Assembly (NCBI GenBank): GCA_003243455.1
Contig: QFQS01000003.1
Location: forward strand, 62,001-126,000
Source: Cereibacter sphaeroides
Lineage (GTDB): Bacteria > Pseudomonadota > Alphaproteobacteria > Rhodobacterales > Rhodobacteraceae
Direction: 5' to 3'
DNA: 64,000 bases
Shown here: in pieces, positions 8,543 to 17,847 of the stretch
How the letters are laid out: each line of letters begins with the position of its first letter
Position numbering within the stretch: the first letter of the stretch is position 1
The notes under the pieces: model-generated
Database searches by the model: none
What the model was told of the DNA's origin: nothing
The model's input: only the letters and a program-made list of their open reading frames with translations
Translations under genes and position numbers: made by a program

Positions 8543-9744
8543 GGAACGATCCCGAGTTTTCCCCGCTTGCGACTGCGCGCCTTCAAGGTATCTCCGACGA
8601 TGCGCGAGATATTGGTCAGACCCTCCAGATGCAGGCCATGCGTCCCGTATGAGGGTGCCTGCCGGTCGGGAAGGGCCTTTAGCGCGGTGGCCATGCGGGC
8701 GGGATCGCTCGACTCGTGGGGCAGCAGCATGTCGATCAGGCCAAGCTCGGCCGCCCTTTGCGCGCGCAAGAGTTGCTCTTCGCGCGGGGTCGTGCGCGGC
8801 ACGATCAGCGCCGGTTTGTCAAATGACAGGATTTCGCAATAGGTGTTGTAGCCGCCCATCGCGACCACGGCCCGTGATCCGGCGATCAGTTCTTCCATGC
8901 GCGAGTCGAACTCGATGATCTCGATATGCGGAATGGTCTGGCCGATCCTTATGAACTCGGCCCTCTGTTCGCCCGGCATGTAGGGGCCAAGCACGATCAG
9001 CGCCTTGTGTGTCAGGCCAGGGTCATGCTGATAGGCGTTCATGACGTCGCGAACCAGATCGGCGCCATCGCCGCCGCCGCCCGTGGTGACGAGGATATAG
9101 CCACCCTCGGGGCGGTAAGTGCCCTCATTCGAGGCGCGGCGCTGCAGGAAGCCCACGAACTCCATCTTGCGGCGAACCGAGGCCGGAACCTCCAGCCCCT
9201 GAAGCGGATCGTAGAACTCGGGCGGACCATAAACCCAGATGGAATCGTAGTAGCGGTCAATCTTGGACATCATCCCGTTGCGTTTCCATTCCGCATCCAA
9301 GAGGCGGGGCGCGTCCATGACCTCACGAAGACCCAGAACCGTGGTGGCGCCATGGGATTTCAGGTAGGTCAGCGTCTCCTCGACCTCGCCGCGCAGGCCC
9401 AACGGTTCCTTGTCGACGATGAAGATATCCGGTCGAAAGGTTTCGGCCGTATGGCGTATGATTGAGCGGCGCAGGTCAATCGTCGACTGGACGTCGACAT
9501 GCTCGGACAGCGAAGAATATTCGCCATTGCGCAGTTTGATCACACTCGGGATTTTCACAAAGTCCACCCGGGCGCGATAGTCGAAGGCACCCGCGATCTG
9601 CGAACCCGAGACGATCAGCACGCTCAGTCCGCTGTAATCGGTGACCAGCGAATGCGCGATGGTGCGGCATCGGCGCAGATGCCCCAGCCCGAAGGTATCG
9701 TGGCTGTACATCAGGATGCGTGCGTCTTGGAAGCGTTTCACCAT
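8539..9744 (-). CDS. MurG-like glycosyltransferase (COG4671 type)
   Basis: A 401-residue GT-B protein of the same type as the one at 6165-7307. The N-terminus MYSHDTFGLGHLRRCRTIA carries the glycine/histidine loop and the C-terminal half has VTTGGGGDGADL and AMGGYNTYCEIL, the latter in the MurG donor-site position. A basic tail (KARSRKRGKLG) ends the protein and could help it sit on the inner membrane. First of three overlapping glycosyltransferase genes, 69 bp downstream of the peptide-type permease gene on the same strand. Function beyond sugar transfer is unknown. Confidence 0.75.
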   Translation of the reverse strand: MVKRFQDARILMYSHDTFGLGHLRRCRTIAHSLVTDYSGLSVLIVSGSQIAGAFDYRARVDFVKIPSVIKLRNGEYSSLSEHVDVQSTIDLRRSIIRHTAETFRPDIFIVDKEPLGLRGEVEETLTYLKSHGATTVLGLREVMDAPRLLDAEWKRNGMMSKIDRYYDSIWVYGPPEFYDPLQGLEVPASVRRKMEFVGFLQRRASNEGTYRPEGGYILVTTGGGGDGADLVRDVMNAYQHDPGLTHKALIVLGPYMPGEQRAEFIRIGQTIPHIEIIEFDSRMEELIAGSRAVVAMGGYNTYCEILSFDKPALIVPRTTPREEQLLRAQRAAELGLIDMLLPHESSDPARMATALKALPDRQAPSYGTHGLHLEGLTNISRIVGDTLKARSRKRGKLGIVP

Positions 9745-9813
9745 GCCATGAACTCTTTCGGGGCGAGGCTGCGACAGGCATTGAGGGATGACCGGAAGGG
9801 TCGGCTTTGCGCC

Positions 9814-10998
9814 TTACTTATAAGGGTCCGCAGCATCGCGTAGCCCGTCGCCAAGGAAGTTGAAAGCCAAAACCACCAGAACGACAGGAACGACCGGGAA
9901 CATGAGCCAGGGGTATAGAGCGATGATGTTCACGCTTCGCGCTTCGGTCAACAGGATACCCCAACTGGTGATCGGGGGCCGGAGACCGATACCCAAGAAG
10001 CTGAGCGCAGTTTCACCAAGGATCATGCCGGGAATGGTCAGAGTGGCGCTGGCGATCAGGTGAGACATGAAGCCGGGGATCAGATGGCGTCCGATGATCC
10101 GCCCGCTGCCCGCGCCCATCAGCCTTGCGGCGAGAACATAATCCTCTTCCCGTAACGCAAGCAGTTTGGATCGGACCGCCCGCGCCAGACCTGTCCAGTC
10201 CAGCATCCCGAGGATCACGGTTATCCCGACATAGACCAATAACGGACTCCATGTGACGGGGATAATTGCGGCAAGCGCCATCCACAACGGGATGGAGGGG
10301 ATGGATTGCAGCACCTCGATCACACGCTGAACGATCATGTCGAACCAGCCACCGTGATAGCCCGCAAGGCCGCCGATGACGATGCCGAGGACAAAGCTCA
10401 TCACCACGCCGAATATGCCGATGGTCAGCGAAATGCGCGCACCATAGATGATGCGCGACAGCACGTCCCGACCAAGCCTGTCGGTGCCCAGAAGGAACAT
10501 CTGGCCGCCTTCGGCCGGGCAGACGAGGCGCTTATTCGCCTCGAACAGGCCCCAGAATTTATACGGTTCGCCGCTGCAGAAGAATCGCAAGGGCTGCACG
10601 TCATCCGGGTTGTCGGTGTAGATGCGCTGAAGCGTCTCCATATCCAGTTCCATTGTCCGTCCATAAACGAACGGGGCGACCAGCTTCCCGTCGCGAAAGA
10701 TGTGGACGGCCTGCGGCGGCGCATAGATGGAATCGATGTGCCTTGTGTGCAGGTTATAGGGCGCAAGGAACTCGCTGATCAGGATGGATACATACATCAG
10801 CAACAGGAATATCCCCGAGGCCACCGCGACCCTGTGACGACGGAACTGCCACCACATCAGTCGCAGTTGCGATGCTTGCGCCACCACCGACTGCGCCGCA
10901 GAGCCCTTTTCACCCGCATAGGGGTCGAACGGCGCTTTCGAGACATAGTGCTGCATCGGAGCGCCGGGTTCGGTCAGTGGTCCGGAGGGATTGCTCAC
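9814..10998 (-). CDS. peptide-type ABC transporter permease (DppC/YejE-like)
   Basis: Inner-membrane permease, 394 residues, of the oligopeptide/dipeptide importer family. A first membrane segment near residues 55-75 is followed by an unusually long periplasmic loop of about 90 residues, as in YejE, and then LGTDRLGRDVLSRIIYGARISL, the start of the binding-protein-dependent transport domain. The EAA loop region reads AARLMGAGSGRIIGRHLIPG. The cytoplasmic N-terminus is about 50 residues. Overlaps the partner permease by ATGA. Forms one transporter with the three genes upstream; substrate is probably a peptide or peptide-linked sugar, which is inference. Confidence 0.88.
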   Translation of the reverse strand: MSNPSGPLTEPGAPMQHYVSKAPFDPYAGEKGSAAQSVVAQASQLRLMWWQFRRHRVAVASGIFLLLMYVSILISEFLAPYNLHTRHIDSIYAPPQAVHIFRDGKLVAPFVYGRTMELDMETLQRIYTDNPDDVQPLRFFCSGEPYKFWGLFEANKRLVCPAEGGQMFLLGTDRLGRDVLSRIIYGARISLTIGIFGVVMSFVLGIVIGGLAGYHGGWFDMIVQRVIEVLQSIPSIPLWMALAAIIPVTWSPLLVYVGITVILGMLDWTGLARAVRSKLLALREEDYVLAARLMGAGSGRIIGRHLIPGFMSHLIASATLTIPGMILGETALSFLGIGLRPPITSWGILLTEARSVNIIALYPWLMFPVVPVVLVVLAFNFLGDGLRDAADPYK

Positions 10999-11993
10999 TT
11001 GCTCTTGCCTCCCCCGAACCGGATGCGCGGATCCAGCAGCGCCAGCGCTATGTCCGATACCAGCACACCGATCACTGTCAGGAAGGCAAGGAACATCAGG
11101 AAGGAACCGGCCAGATACATGTCCTGGCTCTGCAACGCCTTGATCAGCATCGGCCCGGTCGTTTCAAGCGACAGCACGATCGCCGTGACCTCTGCGCCCG
11201 AGATGATCGCCGGCAGGATCGAGCCGATATCCGCGATGAAAAAGTTCAGCGACATGCGCAGCGGATATTTCATCAGCACGCGGAACGGATTCAGGCCTTT
11301 TGCCCGTGCTGTGATGACATACTGCTTTTGCAACTCGTCCAGCAGGTTCGCCCGCAACCGGCGCACCATGCCGGCAGTGCCCGCAAAGCCGATGATGACG
11401 ACGGGAATCCACAGGTGCGACAGGATCGACATGAACTTGTCCCAACCCAACGGCTGATCCAGGTATTGCTGGTCCATCAGGTTGCCGATCGACAGGCCAA
11501 ACCAGATATTGGCGAAATACATCATAACCAGCGCCAGCATGAAGTTTGGCACCGCCACGCCGATAAGTCCCAGGAACGTCAGGCCATAATCACCCCAACT
11601 GTATTGGTGGGTGGCCGAATAGATGCCAATCGGAAAGGCTACGATCCAGGTGAAGATGATCGTTGCCATAGACAGCATGATCGTCAGCCACAGCCTGTCG
11701 CCCACGACTTCGTTCACCGGCAGGCGATATTCGAATGAATAGCCGAAATCGCCGTGCAGCATCCCGCCGACCCAGTTGAAGTAGCGTATGATCGGCGGCT
11801 TATCGAGGCCATAGCGTTCCTTCAGCATGTCGATCTCGGCTAGATCGGCCTCTTCGCCAAGGGCGCGCAACTCTGCTGCATAGCTTTCGAAGTAGTCGCC
11901 CGGCGGCAGTTCGATGATGATGAAGACGAGGATCGAGATCAGGAACAGCGTCGGGATCATCGCCAGAATACGCCACAGGATGTAACGCAGCAT
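10995..11993 (-). CDS. peptide-type ABC transporter permease (DppB/YejB-like)
   Basis: Inner-membrane permease of 332 residues, DppB/OppB/YejB class. It opens MLRYILWRILAMIPTLFLIS, the characteristic first helix, followed by a periplasmic loop and five further segments. The cytoplasmic EAA-type loop ITARAKGLNPFRVLMKYPLR contacts the ATPase. It ends with RFGGGKSK. It begins 2 bp after the substrate-binding-protein stop and overlaps the second permease, so the four importer genes are one transcription unit. Confidence 0.9.
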   Translation of the reverse strand: MLRYILWRILAMIPTLFLISILVFIIIELPPGDYFESYAAELRALGEEADLAEIDMLKERYGLDKPPIIRYFNWVGGMLHGDFGYSFEYRLPVNEVVGDRLWLTIMLSMATIIFTWIVAFPIGIYSATHQYSWGDYGLTFLGLIGVAVPNFMLALVMMYFANIWFGLSIGNLMDQQYLDQPLGWDKFMSILSHLWIPVVIIGFAGTAGMVRRLRANLLDELQKQYVITARAKGLNPFRVLMKYPLRMSLNFFIADIGSILPAIISGAEVTAIVLSLETTGPMLIKALQSQDMYLAGSFLMFLAFLTVIGVLVSDIALALLDPRIRFGGGKSK

Positions 11994-11995
11994 GG

Positions 11996-13900
11996 TTACG
12001 CGCCTCCCTCGTAGAAGAAGGTATCGGGCATATATGCCCCGTAGTAGCTGGTAGGCTCATAGCCGAAAAGCGCCTCTTTCGGCACGTTCCGCATACGCCG
12101 CGCATGCACAACCGGCTGGAAGACGCCGTTGACGGTGCCGATGCTGAATACCTGATCCGCGCGGATCTGTAGCATTTCTGTCCAGATCGCGGTCCGCTGC
12201 TCGGTCGAGGTCGTCTCGCGCCAGCGCTGCAGCAATTCGACTAGGCGCTGTGCCTCGGGCAGTTCCGGCGGTTTGCCCTGGGTTTCAGCCGACATGTAGT
12301 ACAGACCCCACATCGGCCATTGCAACTGGTCGTCGGTCGTGGGCGCGAGCTGTGACGGCGTCATGTTGGCCGTCGGCACAGCGTTGTCGATGCCCTGCCA
12401 GACGGACAGCAGCACCTCGCCCGCACGGGCCCGGCTTCTGAACATGGCGCGCTGTGATGCGCGGGAAAAAAGTGGCAGGCCGATTGCCCGGAAATGATCG
12501 GTGATCAGTTCCAGCACATCCGTCTCCAGCGTGCTTTCGCCCGAGGATTCCACAACGATCCCGGCCAGCCGCCCGTCAGGCAAAAGCCGCCGTCCGGCGT
12601 AGTCGCGCCGGGAAAGCCCGGCCTCATCAAGAAGCGCATTCGCAAGCTCTGGATCATGTTGCGCCCAGGCGGTTGCATACTCGGGTTTGAAAAGCGGGCT
12701 TTCCGGCAGGACGGTATCGGCGCTTTCACGGCCAAGACCATAGAAGATGACCTTGTTGATCTCGGCCCGGTCGATGGCCATCGACATGGCGCGCCGAACC
12801 CGCACATCCTGGAAAAGCTTTCGCCAGACCGGATCCTTGCAGTTCATGTTCGGCAGAAGCGCCACGCTGGAGCCCAAGGTGCGGCGCCAGAGCGCCACGT
12901 TCTGCTGATACATCTGCTCGGAATGCTTCAACAGCGTGTAGTCGGTAAAGCTGATGCCGTTCGACTGCAGGTCGGTTTCACCCGTTGCCGTCTTGGCGCT
13001 GATGATTTCGGAAGATGCCACGCTCAGGACAAAGCGGTCGAAATAGGGAAGCTGGCTGCCCGCCTCATCGACGCGGTGGAAGTAGGGGTTGCGCTCGAAC
13101 ACGAACTGCTCGGCTGGCGGCGCGGTGCGCGGTCGCCAGGCCTCCAGCGTCGGCAGATCGGGGTTCTCGGGCCGGGTCTGCCGCGACATCTTCTGGTGCA
13201 GGCTGACCCAGTCATCAACCCGGTTCGCCTTGATGAACTCTGCCAGCTTCGCCTCGTCCTGATACCGGGCATGGAACTGTTTCAGGTAGGTGGACGGCAA
13301 AGCCAGCAGCAGCGGTGAGGGTGCTGCCAGTTGCGGCAGGAAATCCGGCATGGGATTTGACCAACTGAAACGCACGGTGAGCGGGTCGATGACCTCGAAG
13401 GTGCAGACTTCTCCCTTTACCTTCAGATCTGTCGGTACGCCCCCTCGATACAACTCCTTGTTGTTGATCACGTCGTCCCAGACATAGCGGAAGTCTTCTG
13501 TGGTAAAGGGACTGCCGTCGGACCAACGATGATTGCGCCGCAAGCGCAGGGTATAGATGCGGTCTTCCTCGACCGTCACGCTTTCAAGGATATCGGGCTG
13601 CAGGACCAGGTTCTCGTCGTATCCAACCAGACGCGAGTAGCTGTAGATCGGCACAAGACGGATATCCCGCTGTCCGCCGATCAACATGCGCACTGAACCG
13701 CCGTGCTGCCCTTGCGCACGCCCCATGGCAGCCATTGGTATGGTACGTGGTGGGTTGGGCAGGCGCAGCGCCATCGGGGGCAACTCGCCGGCATCGACCT
13801 TGGCCTGAAAGAACGGGATCTCGGCCACTGCGACGGCGCGGGCGCTTCTCGGCAACGCCGCAGCCGCCAGAAGAACAAGGGTGCCGCGGCGGGTGATCAC
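11996..13900 (-). CDS. peptide-type ABC transporter substrate-binding protein
   Basis: Periplasmic solute-binding protein of family 5 (DppA/OppA/YejA), 634 residues, the size of YejA-type proteins. The N-terminus MITRRGTLVLLAAAALPRSARA contains an RR pair before a hydrophobic stretch and an AxA-like cleavage site, consistent with Tat export. Family features include LRRNHRWSDGSPFTTEDFRY and the DVRVRRAMSMAIDRAEI region. Ligand unknown. Its start overlaps the ATPase stop. Co-occurrence with cell-surface-glycan enzymes suggests uptake of envelope-derived peptides or glycopeptides, but that is only context. Confidence 0.9.
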   Translation of the reverse strand: MITRRGTLVLLAAAALPRSARAVAVAEIPFFQAKVDAGELPPMALRLPNPPRTIPMAAMGRAQGQHGGSVRMLIGGQRDIRLVPIYSYSRLVGYDENLVLQPDILESVTVEEDRIYTLRLRRNHRWSDGSPFTTEDFRYVWDDVINNKELYRGGVPTDLKVKGEVCTFEVIDPLTVRFSWSNPMPDFLPQLAAPSPLLLALPSTYLKQFHARYQDEAKLAEFIKANRVDDWVSLHQKMSRQTRPENPDLPTLEAWRPRTAPPAEQFVFERNPYFHRVDEAGSQLPYFDRFVLSVASSEIISAKTATGETDLQSNGISFTDYTLLKHSEQMYQQNVALWRRTLGSSVALLPNMNCKDPVWRKLFQDVRVRRAMSMAIDRAEINKVIFYGLGRESADTVLPESPLFKPEYATAWAQHDPELANALLDEAGLSRRDYAGRRLLPDGRLAGIVVESSGESTLETDVLELITDHFRAIGLPLFSRASQRAMFRSRARAGEVLLSVWQGIDNAVPTANMTPSQLAPTTDDQLQWPMWGLYYMSAETQGKPPELPEAQRLVELLQRWRETTSTEQRTAIWTEMLQIRADQVFSIGTVNGVFQPVVHARRMRNVPKEALFGYEPTSYYGAYMPDTFFYEGGA

Positions 13901-15801
13901 GGTCGCAACTCCCGCACATCTGCGCTTTTGCGCGCCAGCACGTAATGGCCGCCACCAAGATCGGTCGGCGTCAGTGCGCCCGGGTCGGCATCATCGCTGA
14001 ACGCCTTGGCCCAGTTGCTGCTGGCGCTGAGACTGCCTTCGCCCGCTGTGGCAAAATCCAGCGGTCGATCCAGATCGGGATAGGGCACCGCGTTGAGCAA
14101 CGCCTTGGTATAGGGATGCACCGCCGCCGTCATGATGACCTCTCGCGATGCGATCTCGACGATCCGGCCAGCCCACATCACCGCCACGCGGTCGGCCATG
14201 TAGTCTACGACCGCAAGGTTATGCGAGATGAACAGGTAGGTCAGACCCAGATCCTTTTGCAGATCCTTGAGCAGGTTCAGGATCTGGGCCTGAACCGACA
14301 CATCCAGCGCCGACACCGGCTCGTCACAGATGATCAGGCTTGGCCGAAGCGCCAGAGCGCGCGCGATGCCGATCCGCTGGCGCTGTCCGCCCGAGAAACT
14401 GTGGGGATAGCGCTGCATCGCCGAAGGCTCCAGCCCGATCGCCCGCAACAGGCCCTGCGCCGCCTCCTTGCGCTTGGCGCTGTCACCTATCTTATGGATT
14501 TCAAAGGGCTCGGTCAGGATGCGTCCGACCGTCATGCGCGGGGAGAGGGACGAAACGGGGTCCTGAAACACCATCTGCATCTTTGTCCGCAGAGCCTGTA
14601 GATCCTCGCCCCTGGCATGCAGCACGTCGACCGGTCCGCTGCCGTCATCAAAGGTCACTGAACCGGTGTCGGGCGTGACAGCGCGCATCAGGATCTTGCT
14701 GACCGTCGTCTTGCCGCTGCCGCTTTCCCCGACCAGACCCAGGCATTCGCCTTTGCGGATGTCAAACCCGACACCGTCCACCGCAGGCGCCGGCCGTGTG
14801 CCCCCCTTGCGCAGCTGCCATTCCTGCTTGCGGGTCAGGAAGGTCTTGCTGAGGTTGCGCACCGACAGAAGCACCTCTGGCCCGCTTTGCTGCGCTTCGT
14901 GCTCGCGGGCCATCTTGCCCATCAGCACACGATCGTCGATCTTGATGTCCCGAAGCGGTTTCAGCCGCGCGCCAGGCGGCATGCCGAAATGCGGCACGGC
15001 GGCCATCAGCCCCTTCAGGTAGGGGTGCTGCGGCGCACGGAAAATCGGCCCGACCGGCCCGGCTTCCATGATCTCGCCCTGATATATGACGACAACCTCG
15101 TCGGCGATGTTTGCAACCACGCCAAGATCATGCGTGATCAGCAGGATCGCCATGTTGAAGCGCGATTGCAGGTCGCGCAGCAGCTTCAGGATCTGGGCCT
15201 GGATCGTTACGTCCAGCGCGGTCGTCGGTTCGTCCGCGATCAGCAGGGCCGGGTTGCAGATCAGCGCCATAGCGATCATCGCGCGCTGCCGCATGCCGCC
15301 CGAAAGCTCGAACGGATACATGTCGAAGACCTTGGCGGGTTTCTGGAACCCCACAAGGCTCAGCATCTCTTCACAACGCTCGCGTCGTTCGGCATGGCTC
15401 ATCACTGAATGGATGCGCAGCGCTTCCTCGATCTGGTTGCCGACCGTGTGCAGCGCCGAAAAGGACGTCATCGGCTCTTGAAAGATCATGCCCATGCGGC
15501 GACCGCGGATCGAACGGATTTGCCGCCCGTCACGAGGCAGCTTCAGCATGTCGATTGGCCCGTCCGGCCTTTCGGGGTCATTGAACAGTACCTGCCCGCC
15601 GACTGTGGCAACCGGAGGCTGCAATCCCATGACGGTCTGGCTGAGGATCGACTTTCCCGAGCCGGACTCCCCCACAAGCGCCGTCACCTTACCCGGCAAA
15701 ACACGAAGACTGGCGTCCTTTACGGCGTCCAGCCGTCCGGTCGGAAGCTGGAAGGACACCTTGAGATTTTCGATACGCAAGAGGTCTTTGCCCACGTTCA
15801 T
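13897..15801 (-). CDS. dual-ATPase subunit of peptide-type ABC importer
   Basis: A 634-residue cytoplasmic protein with two fused ABC ATPase domains, as in YejF and GsiA. Domain 1 has Walker A GESGSGKSILS near residue 44, signature LSGGM and Walker B LLIADEPTTALDV. Domain 2 has GESGSGKTTVS near 354, SGGQRQRIGIARAL and LIICDEPVSALDV. Both domains look catalytically complete, in contrast with the ABC protein at 3359-6079. Oligopeptide-binding C-terminal extensions follow each domain. First gene of the importer; 153 bp separate it from the upstream deacetylase stop, which could hold a promoter. Confidence 0.92.
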   Translation of the reverse strand: MNVGKDLLRIENLKVSFQLPTGRLDAVKDASLRVLPGKVTALVGESGSGKSILSQTVMGLQPPVATVGGQVLFNDPERPDGPIDMLKLPRDGRQIRSIRGRRMGMIFQEPMTSFSALHTVGNQIEEALRIHSVMSHAERRERCEEMLSLVGFQKPAKVFDMYPFELSGGMRQRAMIAMALICNPALLIADEPTTALDVTIQAQILKLLRDLQSRFNMAILLITHDLGVVANIADEVVVIYQGEIMEAGPVGPIFRAPQHPYLKGLMAAVPHFGMPPGARLKPLRDIKIDDRVLMGKMAREHEAQQSGPEVLLSVRNLSKTFLTRKQEWQLRKGGTRPAPAVDGVGFDIRKGECLGLVGESGSGKTTVSKILMRAVTPDTGSVTFDDGSGPVDVLHARGEDLQALRTKMQMVFQDPVSSLSPRMTVGRILTEPFEIHKIGDSAKRKEAAQGLLRAIGLEPSAMQRYPHSFSGGQRQRIGIARALALRPSLIICDEPVSALDVSVQAQILNLLKDLQKDLGLTYLFISHNLAVVDYMADRVAVMWAGRIVEIASREVIMTAAVHPYTKALLNAVPYPDLDRPLDFATAGEGSLSASSNWAKAFSDDADPGALTPTDLGGGHYVLARKSADVRELRP

Positions 15802-15954
15802 CCCACGTGGCCCCCAGGTTTCAACATCGACCTCTTATGCCTCGTGCCGCTTGGGCTGCCTGTCCGGGTCCGAACGTAGCGCAGGCCGAATTTTCTGTCT
15901 ATTGGTTTAGCCTTGGCCATTTACGAGGTGGCTGTTTGCCGCAGCCGGGTGGGT

Positions 15955-16656
15955 TCAAATCAACGCGCGCGCGGAAACCCAGCGGCAGCCGGGATGATCG
16001 GCCGTAGCCGAAAACAGCCTGTCCAGAAACCTCCAGGCGGTTGCGTCGTGGACGAGGTGATGCGTAAGTATGCCGACCACGCGATCCTGTTCCAGCCTGC
16101 GGGTGATCTCCGAGACAAGCTCTGTATCCGGTCGCCCGCCGCGCGTGCCGTGCCAGTCGATCAGATCGACATGGGTATTTACCATCCTGATCGGTGCAGG
16201 CTTTTCCGTTCCGAATACGGACAGGGCTTCAAACCCCAGCGCGGGCAACCCGGCGACCACAGACGCGTCGATCCGGTTCCATGGCGGGACCAGCATCGGC
16301 AGGAACTGTGGTCCGTGCAGTGTTTTTAGCCGGGTAAATCCTTTTGCCAGTTCGCCAAGAACCACCTCCGTGGGCCGATGTCCGCCAAGCTCTTGCTTCT
16401 TGCCTTCTGTCGCGTGGTTCTGGTGTGACCAGCCATGGACGGCAACCGTCACCTGCGCTTCCCGTGCCAGCCGCGCGGCCAGTTCCTCATCAGTGGCTGC
16501 CGGTATGGCAGCGACGGTCATCGGGACGCTTCCCGACCCCAGTGAAAGCAGACGATCAAGCGCCGCTGTAGGTTTCACCGCGTCGTCGTCACGCAACCAG
16601 AACAGTGCGGGTTCGCCTCGGCTGTCCAGCGCCCTGAGCAAAGGGTCCATCGTCAT
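15955..16656 (-). CDS. polysaccharide deacetylase family (NodB-like) protein
   Basis: A 233-residue protein of the carbohydrate esterase 4 / NodB-like type. Seen features: FWLRDDDAVKP near residue 20 supplies the Asp pair, VAVHGWSHQNH near 95 supplies the metal-binding His residues, and LPMLVPPWNRID the Pro-Trp groove motif; ILTHHLVHD provides the late His. No signal peptide is seen, so it may act inside the cell on a lipid-linked or nucleotide-linked sugar. Overlaps the GT4 gene upstream by ATGA. The likely role is N-deacetylation of an amino sugar in the glycan made by neighbouring transferases; substrate is inferred. Confidence 0.8.
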   Translation of the reverse strand: MTMDPLLRALDSRGEPALFWLRDDDAVKPTAALDRLLSLGSGSVPMTVAAIPAATDEELAARLAREAQVTVAVHGWSHQNHATEGKKQELGGHRPTEVVLGELAKGFTRLKTLHGPQFLPMLVPPWNRIDASVVAGLPALGFEALSVFGTEKPAPIRMVNTHVDLIDWHGTRGGRPDTELVSEITRRLEQDRVVGILTHHLVHDATAWRFLDRLFSATADHPGCRWVSARALI

Positions 16657-17741
16657 CGCTCCATCGCGTCTGACAGGATGCGGCGAAGCGCCTCGGTCGC
16701 CCCCGGCAGAGAATGGTCGCGCATGACTCTTCTCTGCGCGGCTGCGGCCATGGCGAGCCGACGCTCTGGATCGGCGAGCAGGTCGGCCACGGCCCTTGCG
16801 AGCGCTGCGTCATCTCCCGCAGGCACCAGCACTCCGGTTTCACCGTTCGCGACGACCTCGGGAACCCCCGCTGTATCAAAAGCGACGACGGGAAGGCCTG
16901 CCGCCTGTGCCTCAAGATAGGCCAACCCATAAGCTTCGCCGCAACCGGGCCAGACATACAGCGCGCCTCGTGCAAGGATCGACGCCATCCCTTCCGGCTG
17001 CATCAGCCCCAGCCAGCGAACGCGACCCGGTGGAACTCTTGCAAAGGCTGCCTCTACCTCGTTGCGCATCGGCCCGTCGCCGATCACCGAAAGCCGCCAC
17101 GGAATATCGGGCAGCTTTTCCAGTGCGGATGCCAGATGTTCATAACTTTTCATCTTGTCGCCTGCTCGCATCATGGCGACGCAGATCAGATGGAACGGCT
17201 CTGGCTGTGGCGCAGGCACCGTCGCTTCGGCGATAAAGGGGCGCAGTCGCGCGACCCTCGCCTGGGGCAGGGCCTCCACTATGCCCTGCCGGTCGCGATC
17301 GGTCATGCAGATGTTGACCGCTGCCATCACGAGTGCTTCACGGACGCTCTCCTGCATACACGCCCAGACACCCGTATTGCGGCGCAAGGAATAGGATGCC
17401 TCGCAGGTGACATAAGGCACCTTGTGGCGGGCGCAAAGCGGCGGCCCGATCAGATCGGGCGCCTTGTAATAGGGATGATAGCAGAACCACAGGTCCGGCT
17501 TCTCTCCCTTGTCCCAGGCTGCCGCGATGCCGTGACGCGCTTCCTTGGCCAGCGTCTGCAACTCGGCCAGCCGCGCCTCATCTGCGGGGTCGCCGACAAA
17601 GCTGCGAAGCTGCGAGACGACTTCAACCAGATGCCCCTCGCGTCGCAGGCAGGTCATCAGCAACCTTGCCATCAACCGGTCGCCAGAGGGCACGGGATGG
17701 TCGGGCGATTTGAGGGGGGCGTAGAAGGCTATTCGCATCAC
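16653..17741 (-). CDS. glycosyltransferase family 4 protein
   Basis: A 362-residue GT-B glycosyltransferase. The N-terminus MMRIAFYAPLKSPDHPVPSG has the acceptor-domain start; either Met could initiate. The donor site reads GEAYGLAYLEAQAAGLPVVA, the full E-x7-E motif of GT4 enzymes, followed by GVPEVVANGETGVLVPAGD. No membrane segment. It heads a pair with the deacetylase and diverges from the nucleotide-sugar dehydrogenase across 106 bp that must hold both promoters. It probably uses a nucleotide sugar, possibly the uronate made by the divergent enzyme. Confidence 0.85.
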   Translation of the reverse strand: MMRIAFYAPLKSPDHPVPSGDRLMARLLMTCLRREGHLVEVVSQLRSFVGDPADEARLAELQTLAKEARHGIAAAWDKGEKPDLWFCYHPYYKAPDLIGPPLCARHKVPYVTCEASYSLRRNTGVWACMQESVREALVMAAVNICMTDRDRQGIVEALPQARVARLRPFIAEATVPAPQPEPFHLICVAMMRAGDKMKSYEHLASALEKLPDIPWRLSVIGDGPMRNEVEAAFARVPPGRVRWLGLMQPEGMASILARGALYVWPGCGEAYGLAYLEAQAAGLPVVAFDTAGVPEVVANGETGVLVPAGDDAALARAVADLLADPERRLAMAAAAQRRVMRDHSLPGATEALRRILSDAMER

Positions 17742-17847
17742 GGCTCCAGCCTAGGCAAGATCGCGGCGACAGGCGACAGTAAAACGGCACGACCCTTGAC
17801 AGCCGCAGCATTACCCGGGAACCAGAAGCCGGACCCGACGGGAGCGC

